From assembly GCA_023230455.1 (NCBI GenBank), contig JALNXH010000044.1, forward strand, positions 1 through 11,153: 11,153 bases of DNA. Direction: 5' to 3'. The DNA comes from Rhodocyclaceae bacterium. Its GTDB lineage: Bacteria; Pseudomonadota; Gammaproteobacteria; Burkholderiales; Rhodocyclaceae. Positions 1 to 6,602 of the stretch are shown here, piece by piece (within the stretch, counting starts at the first letter, position 1; each line of letters starts with the position of its first letter). The position numbers were made by a program, and so were the translations under genes. The notes under the pieces are model-generated. The model was not told the origin of the DNA. It ran no database searches and saw nothing but the letters and a program-made list of their open reading frames with translations.

Positions 1-195
1 ATGTACGCTCGCAACTTTCACCGTTTTCGCGCCTTCGCCGTATACCTTCCCTTCCCATGACTTGCGAATGTACTCCGTCGGCTGCATCGCCAATGGCGTC
101 GCAATCAGCGGTACATCGGCCGCTTTGATCTGGGACCAGACAGCAGCGCCCGGCTGCAAATAATCCTTCGTACTGGGTACGCGTAAGGCTCTCAT
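1..195 (-). CDS. N-terminus of a probable heme-b gamma subunit of a type II DMSO-reductase-family dehydrogenase (partial)
   Basis: Seen: an open frame starts with ATG at 195 on the minus strand and stays open for 65 codons to the window edge. It is preceded by a good Shine-Dalgarno site (AGGAGAG, 201-207) five bases upstream. The peptide begins MRALRVPSTKDYLQPGAAVW and continues through TPLAMQPTEYIRKSWEGK; there is no signal peptide. Family knowledge, by recollection: this resembles the start of gamma subunits of ethylbenzene dehydrogenase (EbdC), steroid C25 dehydrogenase and p-cymene dehydrogenase, which bind heme b and relay electrons from a molybdenum alpha subunit and an Fe-S beta subunit in the periplasm. 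These gamma subunits often lack their own Tat signal and travel with the alpha subunit. Inference: the catalytic subunits may lie to the left. The heme ligands are outside the window, so the assignment is moderate. It is transcribed divergently from the LAL regulator. Confidence 0.55.
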   Translation of the reverse strand, partial: MRALRVPSTKDYLQPGAAVWSQIKAADVPLIATPLAMQPTEYIRKSWEGKVYGEGAKTVKVASVH

Positions 196-211
196 GAGTT
201 CTCTCCTGGAA

Positions 212-330
212 GGTTAGGTTCTGCCTGTAGAGCGCATCGCTAGCTGTACGGATTCGTACTCTCCGTTTGGCATCCCTCGCACCCTTGCGGATGAGAGGTT
301 CGCGAACCTGATTGGGGCATGAACCTAACC
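212..330. repeat. 10-bp inverted repeat pair flanking the palindrome
   Basis: GGTTAGGTTC at 212-221 is the exact reverse complement of GAACCTAACC at 321-330. The arms are 99 bp apart and enclose the 14-bp palindrome, whose GGTTC half-site they share. They may be distant operator half-sites able to act by looping, or, if the region is transcribed leftward, the base of a long stem in the leader RNA. Confidence 0.45.
296..309. promoter_or_regulatory. Perfect 14-bp palindrome, candidate operator
   Basis: AGGTTCGCGAACCT reads identically on both strands. Its half-site GGTTC recurs at 217-221 and, inverted, at 321-325. Under even base composition about 0.03 perfect 14-bp palindromes are expected in the 465-bp spacer, so chance is not excluded but is unlikely given the extra half-sites. 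It could bind a dimeric regulator. The encoded LAL protein or the MarR protein in this window are candidates; nothing in the sequence says which. Confidence 0.5.
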
Positions 331-374
331 CTTGTTGGGGACGCGCTCGACAGTGTGCGAAGGATGCCGAAAAT

Positions 375-402
375 CTTTTAGGTCTCACTTGATATTTGTC
401 AA
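375..402 (-). promoter_or_regulatory. Candidate sigma70 promoter for the left-going gamma-subunit-like gene
   Basis: On the minus strand a perfect -35 box TTGACA (402-397) is followed after 17 bases by AAAAGA, or after 16 bases by TAAAAG (380-375), which matches the -10 consensus at four of six positions. A start near 368 would give a leader of about 170 bases containing the palindrome and inverted repeats. Only sequence likeness supports this. Confidence 0.35.
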
Positions 403-660
403 TCCTGCCGCTCACAGGGAATGGCAGCATTCGTTCCGCTTGGCGATGGAAAACCAGGAATGGCGCGGATTTCCGGTTTTCCATCGAGCGAAAAAACAAT
501 GATGGAAACAAGGTTTTGACCTCGGAGCCAAACCCGAATGGAGGAACCCGCGCGCAGCAAATTTTTCCGAACGACGACTCCGGACCGCATGCGTGTCCGG
601 AGATCGTGAACGCAACGGGCGATGCACATCCTTCGTCGATCACGGAGCGGGGCTATTGGT

Positions 661-3402
661 ATGAAAAGCAAGCCGAAAGTCGTGCAGTTTTTCCCAAGCC
701 GGCATCTCCAGGCCGAGCCTCGGCGCGCCCGCAGCCGACTGGACCCACCACACTTCGGCTTTGAAGCCATCGAAACACCGGCATCGAAGCGCTATCGCAA
801 TCCGCTTGCACTGCCGAAGATCCTGCTGGCGGTTGCCCCGGCGGGTTACGGCAAAACGGTATTTCTTGCCGAGTTGCACCGGGCGTCGCTGAAACGCCAT
901 GTGCGCACTTGGTGGTTCTCGCCGGAGGATTCTTCAAGCCGCGCCGAAACCGCGCTCGGAAGGCTTGAAGATGCGCTCAGAACAAACAACGGATCGGTCC
1001 GCAGCCGCATCGAAAGCCGCATCGAAGCGATCGTCGAGGCACTCGATGCGCTGCCAGGAGAAACCCTGCTGATCTTCGATTACGTCGATCCGGCGACCGA
1101 CACCACGCTTGCCCCGCTGCTCGACCATCTGGTATTCCGCAGCGGCGCAAATGTCAGGATTGCTGTCGGCAGCAACGCCCTGCCGGCGTTCAGCGCAAGC
1201 CGGGCGCGAATGGAAGGCCTGATGAAGGAAGTCTCCGTCGATGAACTCAAATTCAGCGCGACGCAGATCCGCAGCCTGTTTGCCATGCCGGATGACACCG
1301 CCTACGCGCTCAGTGAGACCGACCTACAGTCGATCCTGAGAACCACCGAGGGCTGGCCTGCCGCGGTGCGCCTGTTGCGCATTGCCGCGACCGAGAAGGG
1401 GGATCTGGCAAATGCGCTGACCACTTTCGACGGGACCGATCGCGATTTGGCGGCATTGTTCGCCGATCGCGTGCTGGCGTTCCTGGATCCGACCGACACC
1501 GAGTTCATCCACCGCCTCGCCGCATTTCGCAGTTTTTGCCCCGAACTCTGCCAATACGCCCTAGGCGACACGCAGACCGCCGCCCGCCTCGCCTCGCTGA
1601 CTCGGCACAACGCTCTGATCTTCCCTGCGGAGAACGGCTGGTTCCGCATCCACCCGCTGCTCCGCAAATACTTGGCCGCAGAGGCCTGCCAGCGCGTGGC
1701 GGCAAAGGAATGGCAGGCAATCCTGGTACGTGCAGCGGAATGGTGCCACCGTGCCGGCCGCTGGCACGACGCGATCGACTATGCGGTCAGCGCAGGCGAC
1801 GGCAATACAGCAGGAGCGGTTCTGGCTGCCGCCGCGCAAACGCTGGTGCGCGATCTCGGCCAGCACACCACTTTTATCGAGTGGTATGAGCAGGCGCTCG
1901 CTATCGCCGCGCCGATCAAGGACGAAACGAGGCTCTGGTACATGTGGGCGCTGATGTTCGCCCGCCGCTATGAAAAGGCATTCGCCATATTGAAGTCAGC
2001 CAGTGCGGAGCTGGCCCAGACGGCGCCGGAGCAGATACCGAGTGCGGCGCATCTGCATCTACAGGCCCTGCGCACCTCAATTCTCTGCGCCCTCGATCGA
2101 GTCGACGAAGCGCGCGCTTATGGTGCCGCGCTGCAAGCCCACGAAGATTCGATCGATCCGTTTGCCAACGCCTCGGTGGCCTGCGCCTTCACCATGACCG
2201 CGATTGCAGATCTGGACTTTCCGACCGCACGGCGCAGCGTAATGAGGGCAAGAACGGCAATGCTGCGCACCGGCAGCGAGTACGGTCTGGCATGGGTTGC
2301 CTGCCTCGAAGCCTTGATCGACGTCGAGCAAGGAGAATTCGTGCTCGCCCGCAGCGTCGTCATGGATGCCCTGGAACGGGCACGTTACGCGCTGGGCGCC
2401 AATGCCAACATCGTGTCGACGCTGGAGATTCTGGAAGCCAAAGTGGCGCTGGAACTGGGCGAGACCGATCGTGCAGCCCATCTGGTGCGTACCGGGCTCG
2501 ATCAAGTCGAAACGCACGGTTTCGTCGAGACAACCAAGATTGGGCTGGAAGTCGCCACGCGGCTCTGGGACGGAGCACTCGATTCGCCATTCGCACCGAA
2601 GAAGCTCGCGCTGCTGGCCGCAGGCTTTCCGCCGCGCCTGCAATTACTGTTCAGCTGCGACGTGCTGGTGCGGATGGTCCAGCTCGGCAAATTCGAGGCC
2701 GCCATCGAATGGAGCAAACGTTTCGACATGGAAGCCAAGCTGTCCTCGCGACGCGCGGAAGCAGGAATTCCGGATCTGCTCAGCCTGGATCACTCCACCG
2801 TCTCGGCACGGCTGGCCATGTTGATCGCGCAACGCAACTTCGGTCCCGCGATGTCGCTGGCCGAGACGGAATTGACGCTGGCGCTGAAAGCCTCCTGCGC
2901 ACCCTGGCAGGTAAGGCTGCATCTGGTCAAAGCACAGATCCTGATGATGTCGGGCCACTCGAATCACGCCTCGCGCGCAATTTCACGTGCCATCAACGTC
3001 GCCGCACGACGCAGCCTGCGCCACCCTTTCGCCGAATATGCGGAAGTGATTCGCTCGATCGTCGCGACGGTGCCGCGCAAATCGTGGATTTTCGTGACCG
3101 CAGAGGAAATAGGACTGTTTGAGGACATCAAGCGCAACATCGGCGCCCCCCCGGAAGCACTGCCCTACACCGCAGCGGAGCCGACTGTCGAATGCGATTG
3201 CGTGGACACGCCGACCTGCCGCGAACTCGAATTCCTTCAGTTGCTGGAGGCTGGCCTGTCGAATCAGGAAATCGCCGATCGTCTGAACCTGACCATCGCC
3301 ACCGTTAAATGGCATCTGCACAACCTGTACGCCAAGCTGGCGGTGAAGACCCGCTCGGCGGCGCTGGCCAAAGCCAAGCGCCTGCAACTACTGGCCCGCT
3401 AG
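661..3402 (+). CDS. LuxR-family ATP-dependent transcriptional regulator (LAL, MalT/AlkS type)
   Basis: Seen: the protein has 913 residues from the ATG at 661. A start 13 codons upstream at 622 is possible, but 661 has GGAG/GGGG bases (644-652) ahead of it and gives the more family-like N-terminus. Walker A (APAGYGKT) lies at residues 59-66 and a Walker B-like segment (TLLIFDYVD) at about 135-143. A long alpha-helical middle resembles the winged-helix and TPR-like sensor regions of MalT. The C-terminal 61 residues form a LuxR/GerE helix-turn-helix, including SNQEIADRLNLTIATVKWHL. Three cysteines in a CXCX5C arrangement lie just before the helix-turn-helix. Family knowledge: LAL proteins are cytoplasmic activators that oligomerise on ATP plus an inducer; AlkS, which controls alkane oxidation, is a relevant precedent. 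Inference: it activates the divergent hydroxylase gene and perhaps the convergent catabolic block. The inducer is unknown. Confidence 0.88.
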   Translation: MKSKPKVVQFFPSRHLQAEPRRARSRLDPPHFGFEAIETPASKRYRNPLALPKILLAVAPAGYGKTVFLAELHRASLKRHVRTWWFSPEDSSSRAETALGRLEDALRTNNGSVRSRIESRIEAIVEALDALPGETLLIFDYVDPATDTTLAPLLDHLVFRSGANVRIAVGSNALPAFSASRARMEGLMKEVSVDELKFSATQIRSLFAMPDDTAYALSETDLQSILRTTEGWPAAVRLLRIAATEKGDLANALTTFDGTDRDLAALFADRVLAFLDPTDTEFIHRLAAFRSFCPELCQYALGDTQTAARLASLTRHNALIFPAENGWFRIHPLLRKYLAAEACQRVAAKEWQAILVRAAEWCHRAGRWHDAIDYAVSAGDGNTAGAVLAAAAQTLVRDLGQHTTFIEWYEQALAIAAPIKDETRLWYMWALMFARRYEKAFAILKSASAELAQTAPEQIPSAAHLHLQALRTSILCALDRVDEARAYGAALQAHEDSIDPFANASVACAFTMTAIADLDFPTARRSVMRARTAMLRTGSEYGLAWVACLEALIDVEQGEFVLARSVVMDALERARYALGANANIVSTLEILEAKVALELGETDRAAHLVRTGLDQVETHGFVETTKIGLEVATRLWDGALDSPFAPKKLALLAAGFPPRLQLLFSCDVLVRMVQLGKFEAAIEWSKRFDMEAKLSSRRAEAGIPDLLSLDHSTVSARLAMLIAQRNFGPAMSLAETELTLALKASCAPWQVRLHLVKAQILMMSGHSNHASRAISRAINVAARRSLRHPFAEYAEVIRSIVATVPRKSWIFVTAEEIGLFEDIKRNIGAPPEALPYTAAEPTVECDCVDTPTCRELEFLQLLEAGLSNQEIADRLNLTIATVKWHLHNLYAKLAVKTRSAALAKAKRLQLLAR

Positions 3403-3445
3403 GCCGCAGAGAAGAAACGCCCCCAGCCATTTTCGGGCGCACCAT

Positions 3446-3479
3446 AAAAAAGCCCGCGAATCGATTCGCGGGCTTTTTT
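3446..3479. terminator. Bidirectional rho-independent terminator, perfect 34-bp palindrome
   Basis: Six A residues (3446-3451), a GC-rich 22-bp self-complementary core (3452-3473) and six T residues (3474-3479) form a perfect palindrome. In RNA it gives a strong hairpin with a U tract on either strand. It lies 44 bases after the LAL stop and 21 bases after the alcohol dehydrogenase stop, so it ends both converging transcripts. Confidence 0.93.
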
Positions 3480-3499
3480 GCTGCAAACGAAATGCGGTC

Positions 3500-4624
3500 T
3501 TAGAACACGAGCACCGGCTTGATCGCCGCGCCGGTCTCCGATGCGTGGGAAGCCTCGTTGATCTGATCGAAGGGGAATTTGGTGATCAGCTTGTCGAAGG
3601 GGAATTTCCCGGCTTGGTAAAGTTCGATCATCTTGGGAATGAATGCTTGCGGGTCGGCATCGCCTTCGATGATGGGCTGCAATGTCACACTCTTGATCGC
3701 CAGATCCATCAACGTCGCGGGAATTGCCGCATCGGGCGGAGACATGCCGATGAGGCCCAGTTTTCCTCCGGGGGCGACCGAATCCAGCGCCTGCTTGATG
3801 ACTGGGGGAATACCCGTGGTATCGATTGCATAACGCACGCCACCGCCGGTGGCTTCCTTGATCGCGGCAACGACATCGCTTCCGTCGCGTGGATCGAACG
3901 CGTGAGTCGCACCGAGTTGCTTGGCTAACGCGCGGCGCTCGGCATTGGGTTCCACCACGATGATGGTCTTCGCATCCATCGCCTTGGCACCCATCACTGC
4001 ACTGAGGCCCACCGAGCCACCACCGAACACGACGATACTGTCCTTCGGCCCGACCTTCATAGAATTGATTGCGGCGCCGGCACCGGTCTGAATGCCGCAA
4101 CCCAGGGGGCCGAGAATTTCCAGGGGTACGTTCTTGGGCACGGGAACGGTATTGATTTCGCGCGCGATCGCATAGGTGGCGAACGACGACTGGCCGAAGA
4201 AGATCGAGTGCACCGGCTTGCCGTCCTGCGACAGCGGCGTTGAGCCATCGTTCAAACGAACGCCAGCAAAGTTCATTCCGAGGAATTGCGTGCAGGTCGC
4301 CGGATGATGATCGGTACAACTGGGGCATTGGCCGCATGAATTGAAAGAAAGAACGACATGGTCGCCCGGTTTCACGCGTTTCACATTCTCGCCGACGGCT
4401 TCGACTACGCCCGAACCTTCATGACCGAGCACCATGGGCAAAGGAATCGGAAATCCGTCGCGACAAACCATATCGGTATGACACACACCGACCCCCACCA
4501 TGCGCACCAGCACCTCGTCTGCGCGCGGTGGCGCAACCGTGACGTCTTCGATTTTGAATTTTCCGCCGGTCTCGCGGAGTACTGCGGCGCGCGCGGTAAC
4601 ACTTGCAGCTGATTGAGCGGTCAT
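3500..4624 (-). CDS. Zinc-dependent NAD alcohol dehydrogenase, aryl/allyl-alcohol (XylB/GeoA-like) type
   Basis: Role: reversible NAD-dependent oxidation of a primary alcohol to an aldehyde in the cytoplasm. Seen: 374 residues, the usual length for a medium-chain dehydrogenase. Catalytic zinc ligands are Cys48 (GVCHTD), His68-Glu69 (GHE) and Cys176 (LGCGIQTGAG). Structural zinc cysteines are 97, 100, 103 and 111. The nucleotide motif GGGSVGLS is at 201-208, with Glu225 at the end of the second strand, favouring NAD over NADP. The ATG at 4624 has an AGGAGA ribosome site. Family knowledge: the pattern matches benzyl alcohol, geraniol and related dehydrogenases. Inference: it may oxidise the product of the hydroxylase suggested at the left edge, for example a hydroxymethyl or benzylic alcohol. 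It is the last gene of the minus block, 165 bp from its neighbour, and probably has its own promoter. Class is secure; substrate is not. Confidence 0.85.
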   Translation of the reverse strand: MTAQSAASVTARAAVLRETGGKFKIEDVTVAPPRADEVLVRMVGVGVCHTDMVCRDGFPIPLPMVLGHEGSGVVEAVGENVKRVKPGDHVVLSFNSCGQCPSCTDHHPATCTQFLGMNFAGVRLNDGSTPLSQDGKPVHSIFFGQSSFATYAIAREINTVPVPKNVPLEILGPLGCGIQTGAGAAINSMKVGPKDSIVVFGGGSVGLSAVMGAKAMDAKTIIVVEPNAERRALAKQLGATHAFDPRDGSDVVAAIKEATGGGVRYAIDTTGIPPVIKQALDSVAPGGKLGLIGMSPPDAAIPATLMDLAIKSVTLQPIIEGDADPQAFIPKMIELYQAGKFPFDKLITKFPFDQINEASHASETGAAIKPVLVF

Positions 4625-4650
4625 ACCTGTCTCCTATTCGATTGTTTTAA

Positions 4651-4667
4651 GGGGCACACGATGCCCC
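4651..4667. promoter_or_regulatory. Inverted repeat at the presumed start of alcohol dehydrogenase transcription
   Basis: GGGGCA (4651-4656) and TGCCCC (4662-4667) are perfect 6-bp arms around a 5-base loop. They fall where a transcript from the adjacent candidate promoter would begin. This could be an operator, or a small hairpin at the 5' end of the alcohol dehydrogenase mRNA. There is no strong U tract, so a terminator is less likely. Confidence 0.35.
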
Positions 4668-4669
4668 AG

Positions 4670-4698
4670 GTTTAAGCAGTAATCAATCTTTCCATCAA
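4670..4698 (-). promoter_or_regulatory. Candidate promoter for the alcohol dehydrogenase gene
   Basis: On the minus strand TTGATG (4698-4693) is separated by 17 bases from TTAAAC (4675-4670). Both boxes are partial matches to the sigma70 consensus, and the segment is more AT-rich than its surroundings. Transcription would start near 4663. Support is by likeness only. Confidence 0.3.
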
Positions 4699-4753
4699 AG
4701 CAACTAAAAATCTTGGGGAATCTGGCTACATCGCCGACTCCATCATGTTTTCC

Positions 4754-4778
4754 GCTGATCCGGCGATCGCGAATCAGC
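4754..4778 (-). other. Stem-loop just downstream of the reductase gene
   Basis: GCTGAT (4754-4759) and ATCAGC (4773-4778) pair across 13 bases that contain the palindrome GCGATCGC (4763-4770). In the minus transcript it begins 11 bases after the reductase stop. There is no U run behind it, so it may be an mRNA 3'-end hairpin or a weak or rho-assisted terminator. Confidence 0.35.
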
Positions 4779-4789
4779 AATTATCAAAT

Positions 4790-5863
4790 TCACGCCATGG
4801 TAGCAGCGTGACTCTCATCGGTAAATTTGTCGTAATGAATCGATTCAAGGCGAACGCCCAGTGCGGTCATCACGCCGATCGCCGCATCGATCATCCCGGG
4901 AGGGCCGCACAAGTAACCTTCAATGCCCGCCCAGTCGGCATTGGACAGGGACAGCGCGATGAATTCGGTGACCATGCCGCGCGCGCCGTTCCAGTCGCTG
5001 TCGGCCGGTTCCGCGGAGAGTACCGGGACGAATTCGAACTGATCCTGCCACCCGCCGCCGATCGCCTTGATCTGGTCGAGGGCATAAAGATCGGCCTGGG
5101 TACGGGCGCCAAACAGCAGCACGCAGCGTCGGCGAACGCGGCTCTTGCGCGCGTCTTCAAGCAGGCTGAGCAGCGGTGCAAGGCCGCTGCCGCCGGCGAT
5201 GCAGACCATCGGCGCCGCACTTGAGCGCAAACCGAAGCTGCCGTGGGGCGCATCGACTTCCAGTTGCAGATCGTCGAGGCGACCGTCGAACAGGGCTTCG
5301 GTAAATGCACCGCCCGGAACCTTGCGGACCATGAAAGAAACCAGGCTCCGCCCCTTGCGCTCCGGCGCATCGGCAAACGAATAACAGCGTGCGCGCGGCA
5401 CATTCGGGCTTTTGATGTTCGCATACTGGCCGGCGACGAAACGCACCGGCCGGTCGAGTTCGAGCGTCACTTTCAGAATGTCGTGGGTAAGCGGCTCGGT
5501 GGCGACTATGCGGCCGATAAACTTCTCCGGCGGCGGCACGTCCAGCGCTCCGCTCTCGACTTCGACGACCGTCAGGTCGCCGCGCGGCACGGCCTGGCAG
5601 GCCAGGATGTATCCGGCGTCAAGCTCTTGCTTGGAAAGCGTGTAACCAAAATCGGTGATGGCCTTGACCTCGCCCTGCTTCAGGCGGCATTTGCAGGAAC
5701 CGCAGGTACCGACCGTACAGTTGTGGGGAAACGGCACGTCGTGCTGTAGCGCCGATTCGAGCAGCGTCTGTCCGCCGGGAACCTCGAAGCGCGCCCCGTA
5801 AGGCAGAACCTCGACAATTTTTTGGGGTTTGGATTTGAACAGCGATTTCAGGAATTTGACCAT
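4790..5863 (-). CDS. NAD(P)H:ferredoxin-type reductase with [2Fe-2S], FAD and NAD domains
   Basis: Role: moves electrons between NAD(P)H, FAD and a plant-type [2Fe-2S] centre, usually to feed an oxygenase or other redox partner. Seen: 357 residues. The N-terminal ferredoxin domain has Cys49, Cys54, Cys57 and Cys89 (CX4CX2CX31C). The FAD domain has RCYS at 159-162. The NAD domain has IAGGSGLAP (222-230) and YLCGPPGM (317-324). Family knowledge: this architecture is that of reductases for phenol and methane hydroxylases, benzoate dioxygenase and CDP-6-deoxyglucoseen synthesis. Oddity: no oxygenase gene is visible here. Inference: the partner is either outside the window, or the protein serves another electron-transfer step of an anaerobic route, as ferredoxin reductases do in anaerobic limonene oxidation. 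The start has only a weak GAG ribosome site. It lies between marR and the alcohol dehydrogenase. Confidence 0.85.
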   Translation of the reverse strand: MVKFLKSLFKSKPQKIVEVLPYGARFEVPGGQTLLESALQHDVPFPHNCTVGTCGSCKCRLKQGEVKAITDFGYTLSKQELDAGYILACQAVPRGDLTVVEVESGALDVPPPEKFIGRIVATEPLTHDILKVTLELDRPVRFVAGQYANIKSPNVPRARCYSFADAPERKGRSLVSFMVRKVPGGAFTEALFDGRLDDLQLEVDAPHGSFGLRSSAAPMVCIAGGSGLAPLLSLLEDARKSRVRRRCVLLFGARTQADLYALDQIKAIGGGWQDQFEFVPVLSAEPADSDWNGARGMVTEFIALSLSNADWAGIEGYLCGPPGMIDAAIGVMTALGVRLESIHYDKFTDESHAATMA

Positions 5864-5908
5864 CGACCGGGCTCACTTTCTATCGGGGGGGTACTGGGAA
5901 ATCCGTAT

Positions 5909-5937
5909 TTTTTATTTATTCAATTGCAACGACGCAA
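5909..5937 (-). promoter_or_regulatory. Candidate promoter for the reductase gene
   Basis: In the 119-bp gap downstream of marR, the minus strand has TTGCGT (5937-5932), 17 bases, then TAAAAA (5914-5909), within a conspicuously AT-rich stretch. A start near 5902 would give a leader of about 40 bases. The gap also carries a run of seven C on the minus strand. Support is by likeness only. Confidence 0.35.
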
Positions 5938-5982
5938 CGTGCTCACCGGTAAAGCGGGGCGCCGATCATCGCCGGACGCGAA

Positions 5983-6504
5983 TCATTCGGCCTCTGGATC
6001 TATATTCGATTCAAACTGCGACAGTTTCTGTTTTACCTTGCTCAGCGAGGCGATCAACTGATCCCGTTCGTCCTCGGACAGCTCGCCCAGTATCTGGCTG
6101 TTGAACACCTGCTCCATTGCCGTCATCCGTTGCAACAACTGTTTCGAGCTCTGGGTCAGGAAAACCCGCTTCGCCCGACGATCGACGGGATCGGGGCGAC
6201 GATCCACCCATCCGCCGGATTCCAGACGGTCGAGCAGCGAGCCGAGGCTGGCCTTGCCGATATCGAGCAACTCCGCCAGACGCGTCTGCATCATGCCGTC
6301 GTGGCGCGACAGATAGGCCAGCACCCACCACTGCGAACGCGTGACGCCGAGCGGCTTCATCAGCTGATCGAAGACATTGCGACGCAACCTCGACACATCG
6401 TGAATGAGGTAGCCCAGTTTGACGTCCCGCTTGTGGATCGTCGGCGTCTCACCATTGGAGGCCGGACCGTCCTCCTTCAATACATCCGACTTGGCGGCAT
6501 TCAT
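5983..6504 (-). CDS. MarR-family transcriptional regulator (BadR-like context)
   Basis: Seen: 173 residues, slightly longer than the family norm owing to about 25 polar N-terminal residues. The winged helix-turn-helix occupies roughly residues 50-120: SQWWVLAYLSRHDGMMQTRL, LAELLDIGKASLGSLLDRLE, then the wing RRPDPVDRRAKRVFLT. The DxRxK-like pattern (DRRAKR) is typical of the family. A C-terminal dimerisation helix follows. The ATG at 6504 lacks a clear ribosome site. Family knowledge: MarR proteins are dimeric, usually repressors released by an aromatic or acyl-CoA ligand. BadR of Rhodopseudomonas palustris is a MarR protein controlling badHI and ali genes in response to 2-ketocyclohexanecarboxyl-CoA. 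Inference: because this gene sits directly after badI/badH-like genes, it probably senses a ring acyl-CoA intermediate and controls this block. The 8-bp inverted repeat upstream is a candidate autoregulatory site. Confidence 0.87.
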   Translation of the reverse strand: MNAAKSDVLKEDGPASNGETPTIHKRDVKLGYLIHDVSRLRRNVFDQLMKPLGVTRSQWWVLAYLSRHDGMMQTRLAELLDIGKASLGSLLDRLESGGWVDRRPDPVDRRAKRVFLTQSSKQLLQRMTAMEQVFNSQILGELSEDERDQLIASLSKVKQKLSQFESNIDPEAE

Positions 6505-6561
6505 GGAGTTAGCGGTGATGATCAGTCAGATTGTCGGTTACTTACTCGAAACCCGGTCGCG

Positions 6562-6589
6562 GCGTCGAAAACTTGCTTGCCTTCGACGC
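6562..6589. promoter_or_regulatory. 8-bp inverted repeat upstream of marR, candidate MarR operator
   Basis: GCGTCGAA (6562-6569) and TTCGACGC (6582-6589) are perfect arms separated by 12 bases, so the arm centres are 20 bp or about two helical turns apart. The site lies 58-85 bases before the marR start and 14 bases past the stop of the preceding crotonase gene. It could be an operator, or a hairpin at the 3' end of the operon mRNA; no U tract follows it. Confidence 0.4.
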
Positions 6590-6602
6590 TCGACGACCAT
6601 CC

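Larger units (their letters stand above)
196..660. promoter_or_regulatory. Divergent control region between the gamma-subunit-like gene and the LAL regulator
   Basis: These 465 bases separate two divergent genes. The small open frames across 396-770 show no recognisable protein character, and I treat them as chance. The region holds a 14-bp perfect palindrome, a 10-bp inverted pair, a short inverted pair GTACG/CGTAC (246-250 and 255-259), and a sigma70-like promoter pointing toward the left gene; these are listed separately where strong. No convincing promoter for the regulator gene was found. This is where a LAL activator would be expected to bind. Confidence 0.6.

Noticed and set aside
269..288. 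A sigma54-like TTGGCA ... TTGC pattern
   Set aside because: The GG and GC elements are 18 bases apart rather than the 12 required for a -24/-12 promoter.
622..660. ATG at 622 as the start of the LAL regulator
   Set aside because: Not excluded, but the extra 13 residues look non-family and the ribosome-site bases lie ahead of the ATG at 661.
396..770. Overlapping open frames on both strands (about 120 codons each) within the divergent spacer
   Set aside because: They have no recognisable domain, low-complexity Arg/Pro/Ser-rich composition and no good ribosome site, and they overlap each other and the LAL start.
2292..3122. A 276-codon plus-strand frame inside the LAL gene
   Set aside because: It is an Arg-rich alternative frame of a gene with strong domain evidence.
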